In this document: one piece after another, positions 38,060 through 50,149 of the stretch
Position numbering within the stretch: position 1 is the stretch's first letter
Layout: every line of letters begins with the position of its first letter
From: Aquila chrysaetos chrysaetos
Taxonomy: Eukaryota > Chordata > Aves > Accipitriformes > Accipitridae
Assembly: GCF_900496995.4 (NCBI RefSeq)
Contig: NC_044018.1
Location: 29,841,825 to 29,905,824 of the forward strand
Direction of reading: 5' to 3'
Length of the DNA: 64,000 bases
The notes under the pieces: generated by a model
Seen by the model: the letters and a program-made list of their open reading frames with translations, nothing else
Database searches by the model: none
Told to the model about the DNA's origin: nothing
Translations under genes and position numbers: made by a program

Positions 38060-38350
38060 CCAGATTGCACCTGTTTAATTCGACGTCTGATTTTGATATT
38101 GATTTATGGCACCCAGACCCTGGATCTGGGTACTTTCAAATTGATTCGAACCTGCTTTCTATTGATTTAGCTTAAGTCGGTAGACGATCGCTTTATGTTA
38201 AGCAGCCGTAAGGCGCTTTTAAATCAACGCCCCTGGCCAATGCAGCGCTGGCACTGGCAGCTTAATAGGGAGGTATTCCCGTAAAGTGCCGGTCATCTGG
38301 AAGCCAGCGTCTGCGCCATTGCTGGGCTGGAAGCAAATGTAATGGGATTT
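38060..38350. promoter_or_regulatory. Candidate enhancer with PBX-HOX site cluster
   Basis: AT-rich block with the PBX-HOX word TGATTTATGG at 38100-38109 and related TGATT words about 30 and 60 bases further ('attgattcg', 'attgatttagc'). CpGs are retained ('ttcgacg', 'gtcggtagacgatcgc'). The right end has 'ttttatttaaaattcaag'. It resembles a conserved HOX-responsive element; activity is inferred. Confidence 0.42.
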
Positions 38351-39025
38351 TATTTAAAATTCAAGACAAAGGTGGGGTTGGGAGGCAGAGTTTTGCAGGG
38401 AGGAAGGGGTTGTGGAAGCCTTTTGAATTTCAGGGAGTGAATCTGGGGGTCCAGCCCAAGCGCCGTTGCTCTGGGATGGGTCGGGGTGGACCACTGTGAT
38501 CACACCACTGTGGTCATCGCTGGGCTGAGAGGTCTCTCCACCTCATCACCCTGCATGTGGATGGATGTCCCCATTGGTAAAGCCGCAATGCCCAAATGCG
38601 TGGGGCCAGGAGGGAAACTGAGGCACAAGGACCCACACCCTTTGTGGCCAGCCACAGTCTTCTGCAAGATGCCACTAAACATCTCCAGGAGGCGATTTGG
38701 ATGGGTTACATCTCCATCCATAAGTCCTCGCTTCCTCACACGGGTGGCTGCGGTGTCCCAGGTCCCCAACTTGCTTCCTGCAACATTCCCTTGCTCCCCT
38801 ACGGCTGGAAAACCTTACGAAATCCTCTTCATTGTGCGGGCTTTATTGCGCTATAAAAAGGTGTGGACCTTCCAGTCCAGCCTGGTGAAGGAGGGAGAAA
38901 AAGATAAATAACACATCCCCGTAAATCACGCCAAGATTAATGGAGAGAGCTGAAGATAAAGCAAATAAGAGCACGTGCAGGAGCGGCAGCACCGCGGCAG
39001 AGCCGCTGTGTCCTTCAGGGAAGGG
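38351..39025. other. Spacer with MIR-tail word
   Basis: The reverse of the MIR tail word, GGGAAACTGAGGCAC, lies at 38612-38626. No gene is recognised. A second, AT-rich block at about 38815-38970 may be a small conserved element. Confidence 0.4.
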
Positions 39026-39112
39026 TGGATGAGGCTGTTGGTGATGGGATGCCATCGGCGATGGGATGCTGCTGGTGATGGGATGTTGCTGGTGATGGCA
39101 TGCTGTCCAGCA
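39026..39112. repeat. Short tandem repeat, GATGGGATGCTGCTGGT type
   Basis: About four to five degenerate copies of a 17-18 bp unit 'gatgggatgctgctggt' occur head to tail. Confidence 0.75.
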
Positions 39113-41180
39113 CCACCTGAGCCCTGATTGCTCCGTGCCTCAGTTTCCCTTCCCTACCTCCATCTGCTTGGGATGCTCCTGGGGCTCTTCCTGCTTCCTC
39201 ATCCCCTGCTGCAACACACCAGCCCCCCCATTCCCATTCCCAAGCTGGGGACAGGACCCAGGTGTCCAGCTCCATCCCTGTGCATCCCCCAGTAAACAAC
39301 CAAAGCCCAGATGCCCTTTGGCTCCATCAAGGCTTCCACGAGCAAAACCCTGGTAACCTGGATGCTCTGACCACTGAGCCGCACTCCCACATGCGCTGAA
39401 AGATTTATCCCTGGGTAGTTGGCTGAGTTTCTAATGAGAGCCAAGACGGATGCTCCACTCACCAGTTAATAGGCTGGGTCTTGGATTAGTCACACTAACT
39501 GGCATCAATGCACTGATTTTCTTTTTATTGCACATTATAACTCATGCCTGGGGAGGCGAGATAGAGCGGAGTCTCGTGGCACTGGGAAGATACGGCTCCA
39601 GCCAGTTGTTCAACGCTCACCGCCAAGGACTCCCAGCTTCCCAACTGCCATGGGTGGATGGCAGGGAGGGCTCGGTGCCCCGAACTGGGGACCCTCATGG
39701 CCCGTGGGAAGGGGGAGATGGCAGTGAAGAGCGTGTGGGAGGGATGCTAGGTTCGAGCATCCTTTCTGGGGTGCTGTGCAGTGGCTTCGCCATCCTCTTT
39801 GCCTCCTGGGGAGGAAGGATACGGCACCTCACTGCCACTGGTGGAGCCCCCGTTACATCTCCTGCAGCTTCTCATGTTGGGTTTTGGTGTTGGGCCAGAT
39901 GTTTAGAGGCTGGGGGGATCCTCCATCATCTCCCGCTCCCAGGAGCAGCAGGATCCAGGTGGTCATGGGGCCAGGACAAGCCCTGGACCACAAACCCCCA
40001 TCTCAATGGACCTGGACGTGCTGGGATGAAGCTTGATGGGTGCCCATTGCATCGGTGCAGGGGTGCTGGGGTGCATCTCCAGCACCCATCCATCTCCAGC
40101 TCAGGGCTGGAAATCCCAGCTCTGCGGGGCCAGAGGAGCTCTGGCAGCCAGGCAGGAGCAGGCAGCAGCTCTGCGCGCTCATGCTAAGCTGTTATCTCCC
40201 CATCTAGTGACCACAGCACGTATAGCAAGATGCACGATGCTGCAAATTATTTGGGATGCTCCCAATTTATTTAGGAACTGAATAAACACTGGACGGAACA
40301 AGAGCTCCTGGAAAATACCCCCCCCCCCCCACACAAAATCCAAACCTTTTGGGTGGGCGCTTGGATGTGCCACCCATGCAATGCCACCCAAAAGCCGTGC
40401 GAAGAGGGTCCGGTCGACGTTCCTTGCGTGTCCCCAAACTGGGGATGCAAAGGGCACCCCGAGGCATCCCCGCCCCGGGAGGCCTTGAGCATGAGGCGGC
40501 TCCAACCGCAGCCGCCGCGGGGTTTTTCCTCTGCTTTCCCCACTCAGCAGCTGGCTGTGATTTACGGCTCTCGCCTAAACGCTGCCACGTGGCCGAGCTC
40601 CCGTGGGCGCCCGCCCCGAGCCCCTGAAATCCCGGCGGAGGCCAATGGGATGCGCAAGGGGGATTTTTGGTTTGTTTTTTTTTTTTTTTTTTTTGCACCC
40701 CACATGGTGCTTTTTTTGGCTTTAAAAAGCAAGAAAGAAAAAAAAAAAAAGAAAAGCAAAAATTTGCTTGGATTGCAAGGATTGCTTCTGTTTCTGGAGG
40801 GTGCAGCTGGGCTGGGAATGGGCTGGGGATGCACCCGCCAGCACTGGGCACCCTGGGCACCCAGGTGAACGCTGATTTTAGGCTCTTTCACCCCAGTTTT
40901 TCCCCTTTAAGGTGAAGTGGGGGTTGAGGGAGCGTCTTTGCTCTGGGTTGATTCATTGCAACCTGCTATGGCAATGCTCGGGCCTGGCTTCCCCATCCCC
41001 CATCCCATCACCAGGGCATCAGGGCACCTATTCCCCCCACCCCAAACAATCCTTGACTCTCTCTCCAGACAAACCCCATCCTCCCCCTTCCTTTTCTGAT
41101 CTCATGGGACATTTCAAGCTTTACACCCCAAGACACAAAGGCTCCGGCTCTCCCCAGATGCAACGCGGCTGCCGATGCTG
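39113..41180. other. Spacer with poly-T tracts and a MIR-tail word
   Basis: The MIR tail word GTGCCTCAGTTTCCC occurs at 39135-39149. A T run of 20 lies at 40675-40694, with an A run near 40738-40750. A 245-codon + frame (39450-40187) has no recognisable domain and is overlapped by other frames. No gene is recognised. Confidence 0.4.
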
Positions 41181-41390
41181 GTGACTCACAAATCCCTTTT
41201 TTTCCAGACACTTCCATAACTTTCCCAACCTTTCCAGAGGCAAAACGCGGCCGATAATTGTTTTCATGCAAATTAAAGCCAATTAAACCAAGATAGAATT
41301 TACTGGAAGGCGAGACGGACTTTCCACGGAGCGAAACCTGTTTGAATTTCATCATGGCATTAATTACAGGTTAATGCGGGGGTGATTGTG
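41180..41390. promoter_or_regulatory. Candidate conserved element with octamer
   Basis: AT-rich, repeat-poor block. Octamer ATGCAAAT at 41266-41273 is joined to 'taaagccaattaaacc'; 'ggcattaattacagg' follows near 41357. Homeodomain cores are frequent. Composition contrasts with the GC-rich flanks. Confidence 0.38.
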
Positions 41391-41939
41391 CGGCCGTGGC
41401 TCGGGTGCATGTTGGCCCCTGGCAGGTTTATTTTCATCGTTTTTTAAGGTTTTTATTCATTTTCCTGCAAAAAAGCAAGCCACAGGACTGCTCCTGCCTG
41501 CCCAATGCAAGAGGGCTCCATCCCGGCTGCAAACGGGGCGTAGGATGGAGGAAGGATCCGGCCCCGCTTGGGGCAGGCAGCAAAATTTGGGGCCGTCTTT
41601 TGGCAGGAATGCCGAAATCGCAGGAGCGAGGAGGGGGTAATTGCTTTGCAGCCTCTGGAGCCTCGCGGAGCCCCAAAGGGAGGCAGAACCTTGCCGACGC
41701 AGCCGTGAAATATGCAGGGAACAAGCTGCAACAGGCCGAGCCGCCCAGGCTACAGCCGCCCGCTGCGCCCGGCTCACCCCAGCTCCGCTCGGGATGGAGC
41801 ACAAGGAGAAACGTGCTCTCCCCACATTTTTTCTATTTTTTTTTTTTTTTTTTCCCTTTGGCATCCCCATGCAATTCTTGCAAATAATTGCCCAGCGGAG
41901 CTCATGGAGAGGTTGGTGCGAAGCGGGTGCAGAACCGGG
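41391..41939. other. GC-moderate spacer with poly-T
   Basis: A poly-T/pyrimidine run lies at about 41826-41862. A 195-codon - frame and a 163-codon + frame overlap without recognisable domains. Confidence 0.4.
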
Positions 41940-42260
41940 GTGAGGTCTTTGCTGGGCTTTGCTCTGGTGGTTGGGTGCTCCTGCGGTGCAAGAGCAAAGC
42001 CAAGACGAGGAGGCTCCCCCAGTGCAAAAGCAAAGCTGCCACATGGACGATCCCCTGGTGCAAAAACAAAATCAAAGCTGGGATGTTCCCCCAGTACAAA
42101 AATCAAGTTGAGATGGGGATGCTCCTGCGGTGCAAGAGCAAAATCAAGATGGGGCTGTTGCTGTGATGCAAAACCAAGCTAGAGGTGCTCCCCCCATGCA
42201 AAAGCAAAACCAAGTCAGGGATGTTCCCCCAGTACAAAAGCAAGCCCAAAAAGGTCCTGC
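41940..42260. repeat. Minisatellite, about 35-bp unit, eight copies
   Basis: Degenerate copies of a unit of about 35 bp run head to tail. Each has a 'tgcaaaagcaaa'-like half and a 'ggatgctcccccagt'-like half (core 'gtgcaa' or 'gtacaa' roughly every 35 bases from about 41985 to 42235). Frames through it read Lys/Ser/Gln-rich, as expected from the repeat. Confidence 0.8.
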
Positions 42261-43765
42261 ACCAGCCCCGTGGTCTCTCCGCACCCCCAGCCCTGCGCAA
42301 ATCCAACCGGCACCCACCGCCTCCTACCCCAGCATTTCCACACGGGGGACTTTTCCCTGTGTGCCCTCATGCGTTTTCCCTCATCTCGGCCGCTTTGGAA
42401 GGTATACAAAGGAGCCCAACCCGCCGCAGAGCCCGAAACGCCAGCGCGGCAACAAGCTGGGACTAGCAGAGCCCAGACAGGAGGCGGCTGCCCAGAAAAT
42501 GCACCCTGGAGAGGTAAAACCCTCGCGGATTATGCAAACCTTCAGACGCCGCCTTTTCCACCAAACGCCCTTACAAACCCCGCTCCCTCCTTGCCTGCAG
42601 CGAGTCGTTTTCCTTTTGATCAGCAAATAAAATATAATTAGTCGGGGGTTTTTGCTGTCTTTTTTTTCTTTCACTGTCAGCACAGAGACCGACGAGGGGA
42701 TTTCAATCTTTTTAATTTTTATTTCCCCCCTTTTCTTGTCTTTTCTCCACCCAAAACAGCTGGGTCTTGCATCCGCTGGCGATGCTCCTCTGCAAACAGC
42801 GGCGGATTTTGCAGGATTTGGCCCTTCGGAGAGTGCCTGCAGCAGGATTCGGCCAGGCTGCAAAGTACCATCAGCTGGGATTGCTTCCCTGGGGCTCACT
42901 GCCTTCTGCTTGGCTTCTCTAGTGTCTAATACGAGGTTGATACTCCAGCCCTCTGCAGAGGACATCGGTGCTGTGTCTCCCCTTTTCCCAGCTGCCTCAT
43001 TCAGGATAATTTAGAGTTTTTCTCCCTGCTATTAGCATGGCTGAGAATCGGCCAAATTCGGTTCGATCTTGGCAAGGGGATGAGCTACCTGCAAGAATGC
43101 TTCCTCAAAGTGTTAAGAAATGCTCTGAAAGAAGAACTGGGAGGGGGAGCAGGGGACCAGGAGCACCCCAGGGTGCTGGGTGACATGGGGGTGCTGTGGA
43201 CGCCCAAGGTCGCGGGATGCCGGCGGTGTCCCCGCTGCAAGTAGGGACACGCAGGGCTGCGGATGCGCGGACACAACGCTCCCCCTGTCGAAGATGGGCT
43301 GGAAAACCGGGATCCATCGGTGCTGCCGCAGAGCCACGGCTGCCTCTTCCAGCTGGGAGAAAATGGGGCTGGGGAGTGTGGGGGGGTGTTCACCCCCCAA
43401 AACCTCATCGTCTCCATCGTGTTGTGCTGGACCTGCCCCCCCTCCAAGCCCTTTGCAACCTCGGGGAAGGGAAAAGCTGAATTGCAAAAATGCTGCTCGA
43501 CACTGGGGGCTTCGGCACGGCATTTCGGCACCCCTAAATTTTCAGCATTTCAACTTCATCTCATCTCATAGATATTTTCCCCCAAAGAAATAAATCTCTG
43601 GGGAGAGGAAGTGGTTTCAGGCCAGGGAAGAGCAGCTGGGGGGGAATGCCAGGTTGGAAAAGGGGCATTAGTTCAGCTGATGGCCCCTTTTGGGGTGCCT
43701 GGAGGAACGTGGGGCTGTTTCTCCACCAGTTTGGGGATCCTGCATCCATGTTCATGCAGCCCCAC
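42261..43765. other. Spacer with a possible small conserved element
   Basis: No gene is recognised. The stretch at about 43010-43085 ('ccaaattcggttcgatctt') is CpG-retaining and may be conserved. A 194-codon - frame (42381-42965) and frames over 43.1-43.6 kb have no domain resemblance. Confidence 0.35.
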
Positions 43766-44225
43766 AAGTTGCATTTAATTACTAATTACTAATTTTCCCT
43801 CGATACAACCATTTAATTACTTTTTTGACCAGGCAAGCCACCCTGCAGCAGCCAACCCCGGGGGAAAACGGGGACATCCCTCTGCCACTGCCACCACATG
43901 TGGCCACGGTCCCCTTCCCCAGCCACCACCAGGTTCCCCAGGGGAATAACCCATCCACGAGTGACATTTTTCACCACCTTATCTCAAATAAGAAGCCTTT
44001 CTGCCTGGTGAATCCGTATTTGCCACGATGCCATTGCTCTGCCAGAGAGGAGCATCTCGTTTCCTACTTGAATTTATTTACCTGCAGCTCCCCGGCCTGA
44101 TTGAAGAGCCCTGGGCTAACGGCTCCTTTCTCCCCGTGCAGCTATTTATAGACGAGGATATTTATAAACAAGCCAGAAACACTCTGAACGGATCGAATAA
44201 CCCATAAAAATAAGGAGATTTGCAA
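43765..44225. promoter_or_regulatory. AT-rich candidate elements
   Basis: Short AT-rich stretches at about 43770-43825 ('taattactaattac' pattern) and 44140-44220 ('gctatttatag', 'gatatttataaac') flank GC-richer DNA. They may be conserved elements; the evidence is compositional. Confidence 0.28.
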
Positions 44226-44925
44226 GGTGGACACGGCAAGAGAAGGGGGGAAGCCAGCTAAGGTCTGCAGCATCGTAGAGCATCCCCTGGCTGCGGGGCA
44301 TTGGGAGATGGGGGTTTGCTCCTTTTTCCCCAGGGATTTGGCTCTTCAGGCTGGAAAATCCTGGTTTTCCACCCAAAAATGCCCCCCAAGGGTCTCAGTC
44401 GCTCTTGGATATGGGTGTTCCTCTGTGGGGTTCATCACTGCTGTGGGGCTACTGAAAGCAGAGTGGTAGCCACCAAAACTCCCGGTCTGCCACCTCCCCA
44501 ACCCCAAAAGGGCAAATTTCACCCCAAATGACACCCCAGGACATGGCAGCTGAGCCGATGGTTGGAATCGCAGGAAAAGGAGCACAAAATGCAAAATGGG
44601 GCAATTCTTGGTGATTTGGGGTCACTCCTGACCAGGGTGATGGGAAAGAACCATTTTGTCCATCCATCCCATCGCGTACACGTGTCCAAGGTTGGCACTA
44701 GGCTGGATGGATGGGGATGGGTTTGTGCTTTGATTAACCCCCCCCCCCCAACTAAATCAGGTGCACAAAATCCCACATATCTCCATAAAATGGGGCAAAA
44801 CCCATGGATATAGGGGAAAAAATTGCCACGGGGGAGCACTGCAGGGAGCCTGGAGCCAACCAGCCCTTGGCAGCAAAGATCAGCAAGAGCCATACGAGGA
44901 TTTCAGACCAAAAAAACACCCTCTT
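44226..44925. other. Spacer, no feature recognised
   Basis: A C run lies at about 44740-44749. No exon recognised; frames overlap on both strands. Confidence 0.4.
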
Positions 44926-45625
44926 TTTTTTCATTTCTTTTTAATTTTATTAACATTATTTTTTTCAAAAGCGGTGGATTTTCAAGCGGAACGCAGCCAA
45001 CGCGGTTTTTCTCTGGGGGCAAATAAATAAAGCGAAATGAAACCTGCGGGAAGGAGCGTCGCCTGACCTTTTCAAAGACAATTAAAATCCTGACGGAAAC
45101 GGCGTTTTAAGGAGAATAATCAAAGCTTTGCATGAAAAAAAAAAAATCAGTTTTTTTTTCCCAAGGAAGGTTTTTGCTTTTGCCAGCTGAAATGATGCAG
45201 CGAGCGGTGCTGGTTTATGGGGAAATAAGTGGGGTTTTGGGTGCATTTGCACCTGCTGATGGTAATTGGGCACAGTGCGGGGGCTGAAAATTTCCCCAGC
45301 GTTTTTTTGGAGGTGATAACGGGTTTGGGGGGGGGGATTTCTGCCCGGTCGCTTTTTATTCCCCCTCCTTCCCCATCCCTGCAGCCTTGCTCAGGTTTAT
45401 AGAGCATCTCTGCGGTGCTCATTACCACCGTATCTGTTCTTTCGGACTATTTTAACTTTTTTTTTATTTTATTATTTGATTTTACGACTCTTTTTTTTTT
45501 TTTCCCAGGTAATACCAAAAAAAAAGCACATCCCGCAGCCCCTTTGCCTGGAGGGATCCGATATAAAATACAGAACAATTTGTCAGTTACAACAGGAAAT
45601 AAAAATGATATATTAGAGGGACAGA
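44926..45625. promoter_or_regulatory. AT-rich stretch, possible elements
   Basis: AT-rich DNA at about 44930-45135 and 45430-45620 with several A and T runs. Some blocks retain CpGs ('ccaacgcgg', 'gacggaaacggcg'). No coding potential is recognised. Regulatory status is weakly supported. Confidence 0.22.
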
Positions 45626-47420
45626 GCCAACCTCCACCCCGCTCCCATCGGCAAAGGTTTCACCTCCTCTTGTCGCAAGGAGCAGAAATGCCGGCTAAAA
45701 AAAGGGCTGGAGAAAATATGTTTTGGGGTGAATATTTGAGATTTTTGGTGATTTCCCTGGCTGGGGAATGTAAAACCATTTGCAATGGGTATTTTTAAGC
45801 GTGGGAAAATAACCCCCAAACCAGCAGCTAGACCCTTAGAGGGTCTTCAAAAGCCACCGGGGCAAAACCTAGGACCCAAAAATGTCGTTTAATTCTCTTT
45901 CCATCAGTAGGAAATTTGGATTTGGGGGCTGAAAATACGCCGTGGGGGTCAAGGCTGCTGTTACCAGACCTGAACCTGCATCCAAATATTCCTAAATGTT
46001 CCACCTCAAGGCTGAAAATGGCCAAATTTGAGGTTTCTTCACCAAAAATTAGTCTTCCCTATGGGAAGCGGTGCTTCCAACAAAAACATCCATATCCAAA
46101 AATGAGGTGGAGGAAAAAAATGGTTGAAAAATGGTGGAAAAAATTGCTATTTCACCACCATCTATCTGGGTTTTTTGATCTTGGTATCTTCCCGGGAGCG
46201 CCACTGCAGGAGATGCTGGAGGGGAGTTGGTGCAAGGAAATAAGCTGGGATTTTGGGGTGAAAATGGAGGATCCCGTCCCGGAGGAGGGAGGATCTCCCT
46301 GGAAAGTCCCGGTCCTGGGGGATGGAGCCAGGCACCCTGCCCAAAATACATCTTGCCTCATCCAGGCCTCGCCTGCACCTGGGGAGCACCCATGGGAGAT
46401 GGGGGGGTGGAGGGAAGAAGCCCCCGTAACACCTCCAAGGAGCTGCTGCCTCCTGGTTTGGGCAAAATGTGATCAAAACCGAAGCCTCAGGAGTAATCGG
46501 GGTCTCTCGGCACCCTGCCCCCCCATCACCCATCCTGCAGCACCCGGCCGGGATACAGGGGCTGCGCCACGGGCATTTTGGCCAAGCAAACATGAAGAAG
46601 CTCTTCTCTGCTGTATTTTGGGGTGTTTCTAACCCAAATGGATCCTATCGGCCATCCGCTGTGGGGGGATGAAGGGAGAGATGTGAATTGGGGGGTGGAG
46701 GTGGCAGGCGCCCTTCACCGTGGCATCTGGGCTGCATCCCCACAGCATCCCAAACCTTAAAACCAAGGTGAAACACCAATCCCGGTGCTTCACACCCCCA
46801 TGTCCCTGTTGTCCCCATCCCTGTTTCCTTGGGGAAGCTGCAGGTAAAAGAAAACTGCTGCGGGTAAAGGAAAACTGCTGCTGGAAGAGGAAAAAAAGGT
46901 TAAAAACCCCCATTTTGGGAGCGTGGTGCGGACAAAGGACTGCAGCGCCCGCGTGAAACAAAGCCTTGACAGGAGGCAGATGCCTCCCGAGGAGCTGCCG
47001 TTATTAAATCACGGCTGTGCCGGTGTGGCTCCCCATTCCTGGGGCTGGAAGCACAGGGGACATCTGGGGATGCTCCGGCTGGGTGTCACCCCCCGCAAAG
47101 CACCCACGCTCCCTGCGGTGGGGGGGTCTGTGGCATCACCCACCCCCAGGGTGAGGTTTGGTGCCTGTTGTGGCATCGCTGGAGGATGGAGGGATTAATA
47201 CAGGTCTGCGTGTCCAGGTCTGGGCTGTGTCTGCCCTCCCCGGTCCCTGCCCCAGCCGGTTCAGCTCACTGAACCTGCAGGAAACTGGTCGGAAACTGGG
47301 ATGGGGCAAACCCACTGGGATGAGGATGGGGGGACTGGGAGGCTCAGCTCCACCAGCCTGGGGAACCCCCAGGGCCATAATCTGGATTTTGCAACCCAAA
47401 GGGAGAAACCGCCCTCGGGG
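45626..47420. other. Spacer, no gene recognised
   Basis: Mixed composition. A 238-codon + frame (45916-46632) has no recognisable domain and is overlapped by a 143-codon - frame. No splice context supports it. Confidence 0.4.
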
Positions 47421-47424
47421 CTGC

Positions 47425-47832
47425 TGTGGATAGGAAGGACAGAGGGATGGATAGGAAGGATAGAGAGAAAAAATGGATAAATGGATGGAAAGGACAGACA
47501 TGTCTGGGTGGGCTAGATGGATAGAGAGGATGGATAGAGGGAAGGGACAGGTAGACAGATGGGAAGGATAGACAGACAGAAAAGATAGATGGATAGAAAG
47601 GATATATAGATAGATAGGAGGGGTAGATGGATGGGTAGAAAGGATAGGTGGATAGAAAGGACAGGGAAAGAGATAGAAAGGACAGACAAACAGAAAGGGC
47701 AAACATCGGTAGGAAGGACAGATAGGGAGGATACAGGGATAGGAAGGCTGTATGGATAAGGACAGATGGAGAGAAAGGAGAGATAGATAGGAAGGAAGGG
47801 GAAGGAAGGAAGGAAGGAAGGACAGACGGGAT
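47425..47832. repeat. Degenerate GATA/GGAT tetranucleotide array
   Basis: About 400 bp of imperfect GATA, GGAT, AGAA and GACA units ('gatggatagaaagga' type), ending in a purer GGAA run at about 47790-47820. The opposite strand reads as Tyr/Pro/Ser/Leu-rich frames of up to 299 codons, which are repeat artefacts. Confidence 0.9.
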
Positions 47833-48039
47833 ATGAAGCACAGATGGTCAGAAGGATTTCTCTCTCCTTGGGCACCTCCCTGGGCATCTCCTTCCCCCCT
47901 GGCACCCCTCTCCTTCTCCCCAGCCTTCACTGCTCCCACACTAACGTGGCCACAGCACCTTGACCCCTCACACCTCCCTGCTGTCCCTGTCCCCATCCCT
48001 GTCCCCATCCCTGTCCTCCTCGCCGGGGACGGCACTAAA

Positions 48040-48260
48040 TAACAGCGGGGCCGCGCCGCTCTCCCACCTCCCGCATAATCACCCAGCAGCTACGCTCCTG
48101 CCTTCGCCTTTTTGATTTTCTGCTTGAATTTCAAAGGCGCCGCGCGCCCGCCTGCATACAAATGACAGCCTTTACCCCCAAATGGAGAAATGTAGATTTT
48201 TTTTTTTTGGCCGTTGCCATGGAAACCTTCCCTCGGCTGCTCTTCAACTTTCCAAGCATC
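48040..48260. promoter_or_regulatory. Candidate element with an RFX X-box
   Basis: CpG-retaining block with 'cgcataatcacccagcagc' near 48072 and a full RFX X-box GTTGCCATGGAAAC at 48213-48226, preceded by a T run. This X-box is the exact reverse complement of the one at 23546-23559. 'gccaatgtggcggccg' follows about 40 bases on. RFX1-4 factors bind such sites in ciliary and neural enhancers; activity here is inferred. Confidence 0.42.
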
Positions 48261-49070
48261 CCTGGCCAATGTGGCGGCCGTTCAGCTGGAAAGTGGTCCC
48301 CGCGGTACCCTGCAAGGGCTCGTGGGGATGGGTGAGAATGTGCCACGCACTGGGTGATGGATAAGGACCCAAGGGCAGCCCCGGACATCTGGGTCCCCAA
48401 CACAACCATGACCGTGACCTTGGGTGTCCCCTGCCCTGGGGCTGAGAAATGAGGTTCAGGGTGGAGCAGATCCCTGCAGCATCCCCTGAGGATAAACCCC
48501 TCCAGGCAGCTTTCCCACAGGGAAGGATGAAACAGTGGTGTGGGCATAGCTCCCTATTTTGCCCGGGTTTTACCCAAAATGGGTCTCCCTGCCCGTTTTG
48601 CAGCTTTGCTCATGTCGCCTTTACAACCTGCCTATATTACCCAAAGTCCTGATGTTCGGCACCATAAAAGCAGCCGTGGAATTGGTGGTATTGGGGAGTT
48701 CCGATTTTATCAGGTTTGGGGTTCAGGCGGCACCACAGCCTTGTGGCCTTGATGTTATCAGGGTTTTGGGGAGCCATTTCCAGCCCCAAGATGCAGCTCC
48801 CAACTCCGAGGCAGCTTCGTCCCCACTAACCCGCACCTGAATTTCCCATCTGGGTAGGAAAACAGGGAGACATGGAGGGAGCTGGGCATCCTCCCCTGCA
48901 TTTGCACATAGGGAAACTGAGGCACAGGAGGGAGGGAGGTGCTGGAGGGGCCATATTGCCGCAGGTCTCCCCAGGGCAGAGCTGGTGGCCGAATTTGTTG
49001 TCCCCCCCCAGTGCAGGGCTGTCCCCCTCTTCCCCTCCTGCAGCCGCCCTGCCTCTGCCTGCCCCGGCGT
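48261..49070. other. Spacer with a MIR-tail word
   Basis: GGGAAACTGAGGCAC (MIR tail, reverse) lies at 48911-48925. No gene recognised. Confidence 0.4.
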
Positions 49071-49200
49071 TGATTTAATGGGCTGTAATGGGAATAAAAA
49101 TGAAGCCGTTTTAATGGGTTTCCTTCTCTTTTAAATATTCATTTTCCAGCAGCTTTGGCGGCTCTTTTCCCTTCCTTTTGTCGCCGGGGCTGGTGGAACG
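49070..49200. promoter_or_regulatory. Small AT-rich candidate element
   Basis: A compact AT-rich block with 'gttgatttaatggg', 'gccgttttaatggg' and 'aaatattcattttcc' lies inside GC-rich DNA. It is repeat-free and may be conserved. Confidence 0.28.
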
Positions 49201-50149
49201 AATCCCATTTCCCAGCTCTCTTTGAACACGGGCGGCTTTCAGAGGCAGCGCTGGGGTGGCCGTGGGACCCGGGAACTCACCGCTCCCCCAAAATGCTGCC
49301 ATGGGGGGGGAGAAAGCCTCTACCTGGCTTTGGGGTACCCCAATACAGAGCCGGGGCTGGGGGTGATGGCAGGAGGGGGGTCAGTGTATGAGCCAGCCAG
49401 CTCCACTGCAACCCCTTGACCCAAACCTCAGCTTTTTCCTCCCTCAATAACTTTTGTCCTTTTTTGGCTTTTCTCAACCAAATTTGGGAGTCAGGGAGAA
49501 AAAATACAGAGTTCACCGGTTTTGCCAAATTTGGGGGGAATTAGGCAAAGAGCCGGCGTGGTCCCGTGGGGAACAGCCCAGCGAGCACAACCTTTATTAG
49601 ACATCAGAGAATCCACTGCGGCAGGGTACGGGCGGGGGTGGGGGGATGTGTTGCGCTGTGCCTGGGGTCACTGGGGTTTTGGGGGGTGGGTGGGGAGCCG
49701 AGCCGAGCCCTCGGCCCCCCGTGGACCCCCCCGGGTGGGTGTCAGACCCTGGGGTGGTCCCAGGGGCGAGGGGCGGCCGCCTCGCTGCGTTCCTGGACGA
49801 GCCCGGAGGGTGGAGCAATTGTCCCGAAAATGGGAATTGCTGGTTCCTTCTCCCCCCTCCCCATTTCAGGGAACTGACTCCAGCCCAGGAGACCCGGCTG
49901 CGAGGGCAAAGGGCCTGGCGGCAGCCAAAATGTCGGCTCTGCCCCGCGCCGGGTCCTTGGGTGCCATCTGAGCACCCCTGGGTGCCCCGAGTCCCCCCCT
50001 AGTCCCTGCAGTGCCCCTGTCCTGCTCGCGTCCCCCAAGCACCCCTGGGTGCTCCGGGTCCCATACTGCATCTCTTCCCTGTGGGGCACCCATGGGTGCT
50101 TGTGTCCCATCCTGTGACGCAGCCCCATCCCATGCCCCGCTGCACTGGC
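49201..50149. other. GC-rich spacer
   Basis: No exon recognised. Frames of 100-256 codons overlap on both strands because stop codons are rare in this GC-rich DNA. Confidence 0.4.

Noticed and set aside
47136..48035. Open frame of 299 codons (-), Ser/Leu/Pro/Tyr-rich
   Set aside because: It crosses the GATA/GGAT simple repeat and has no recognisable domain.
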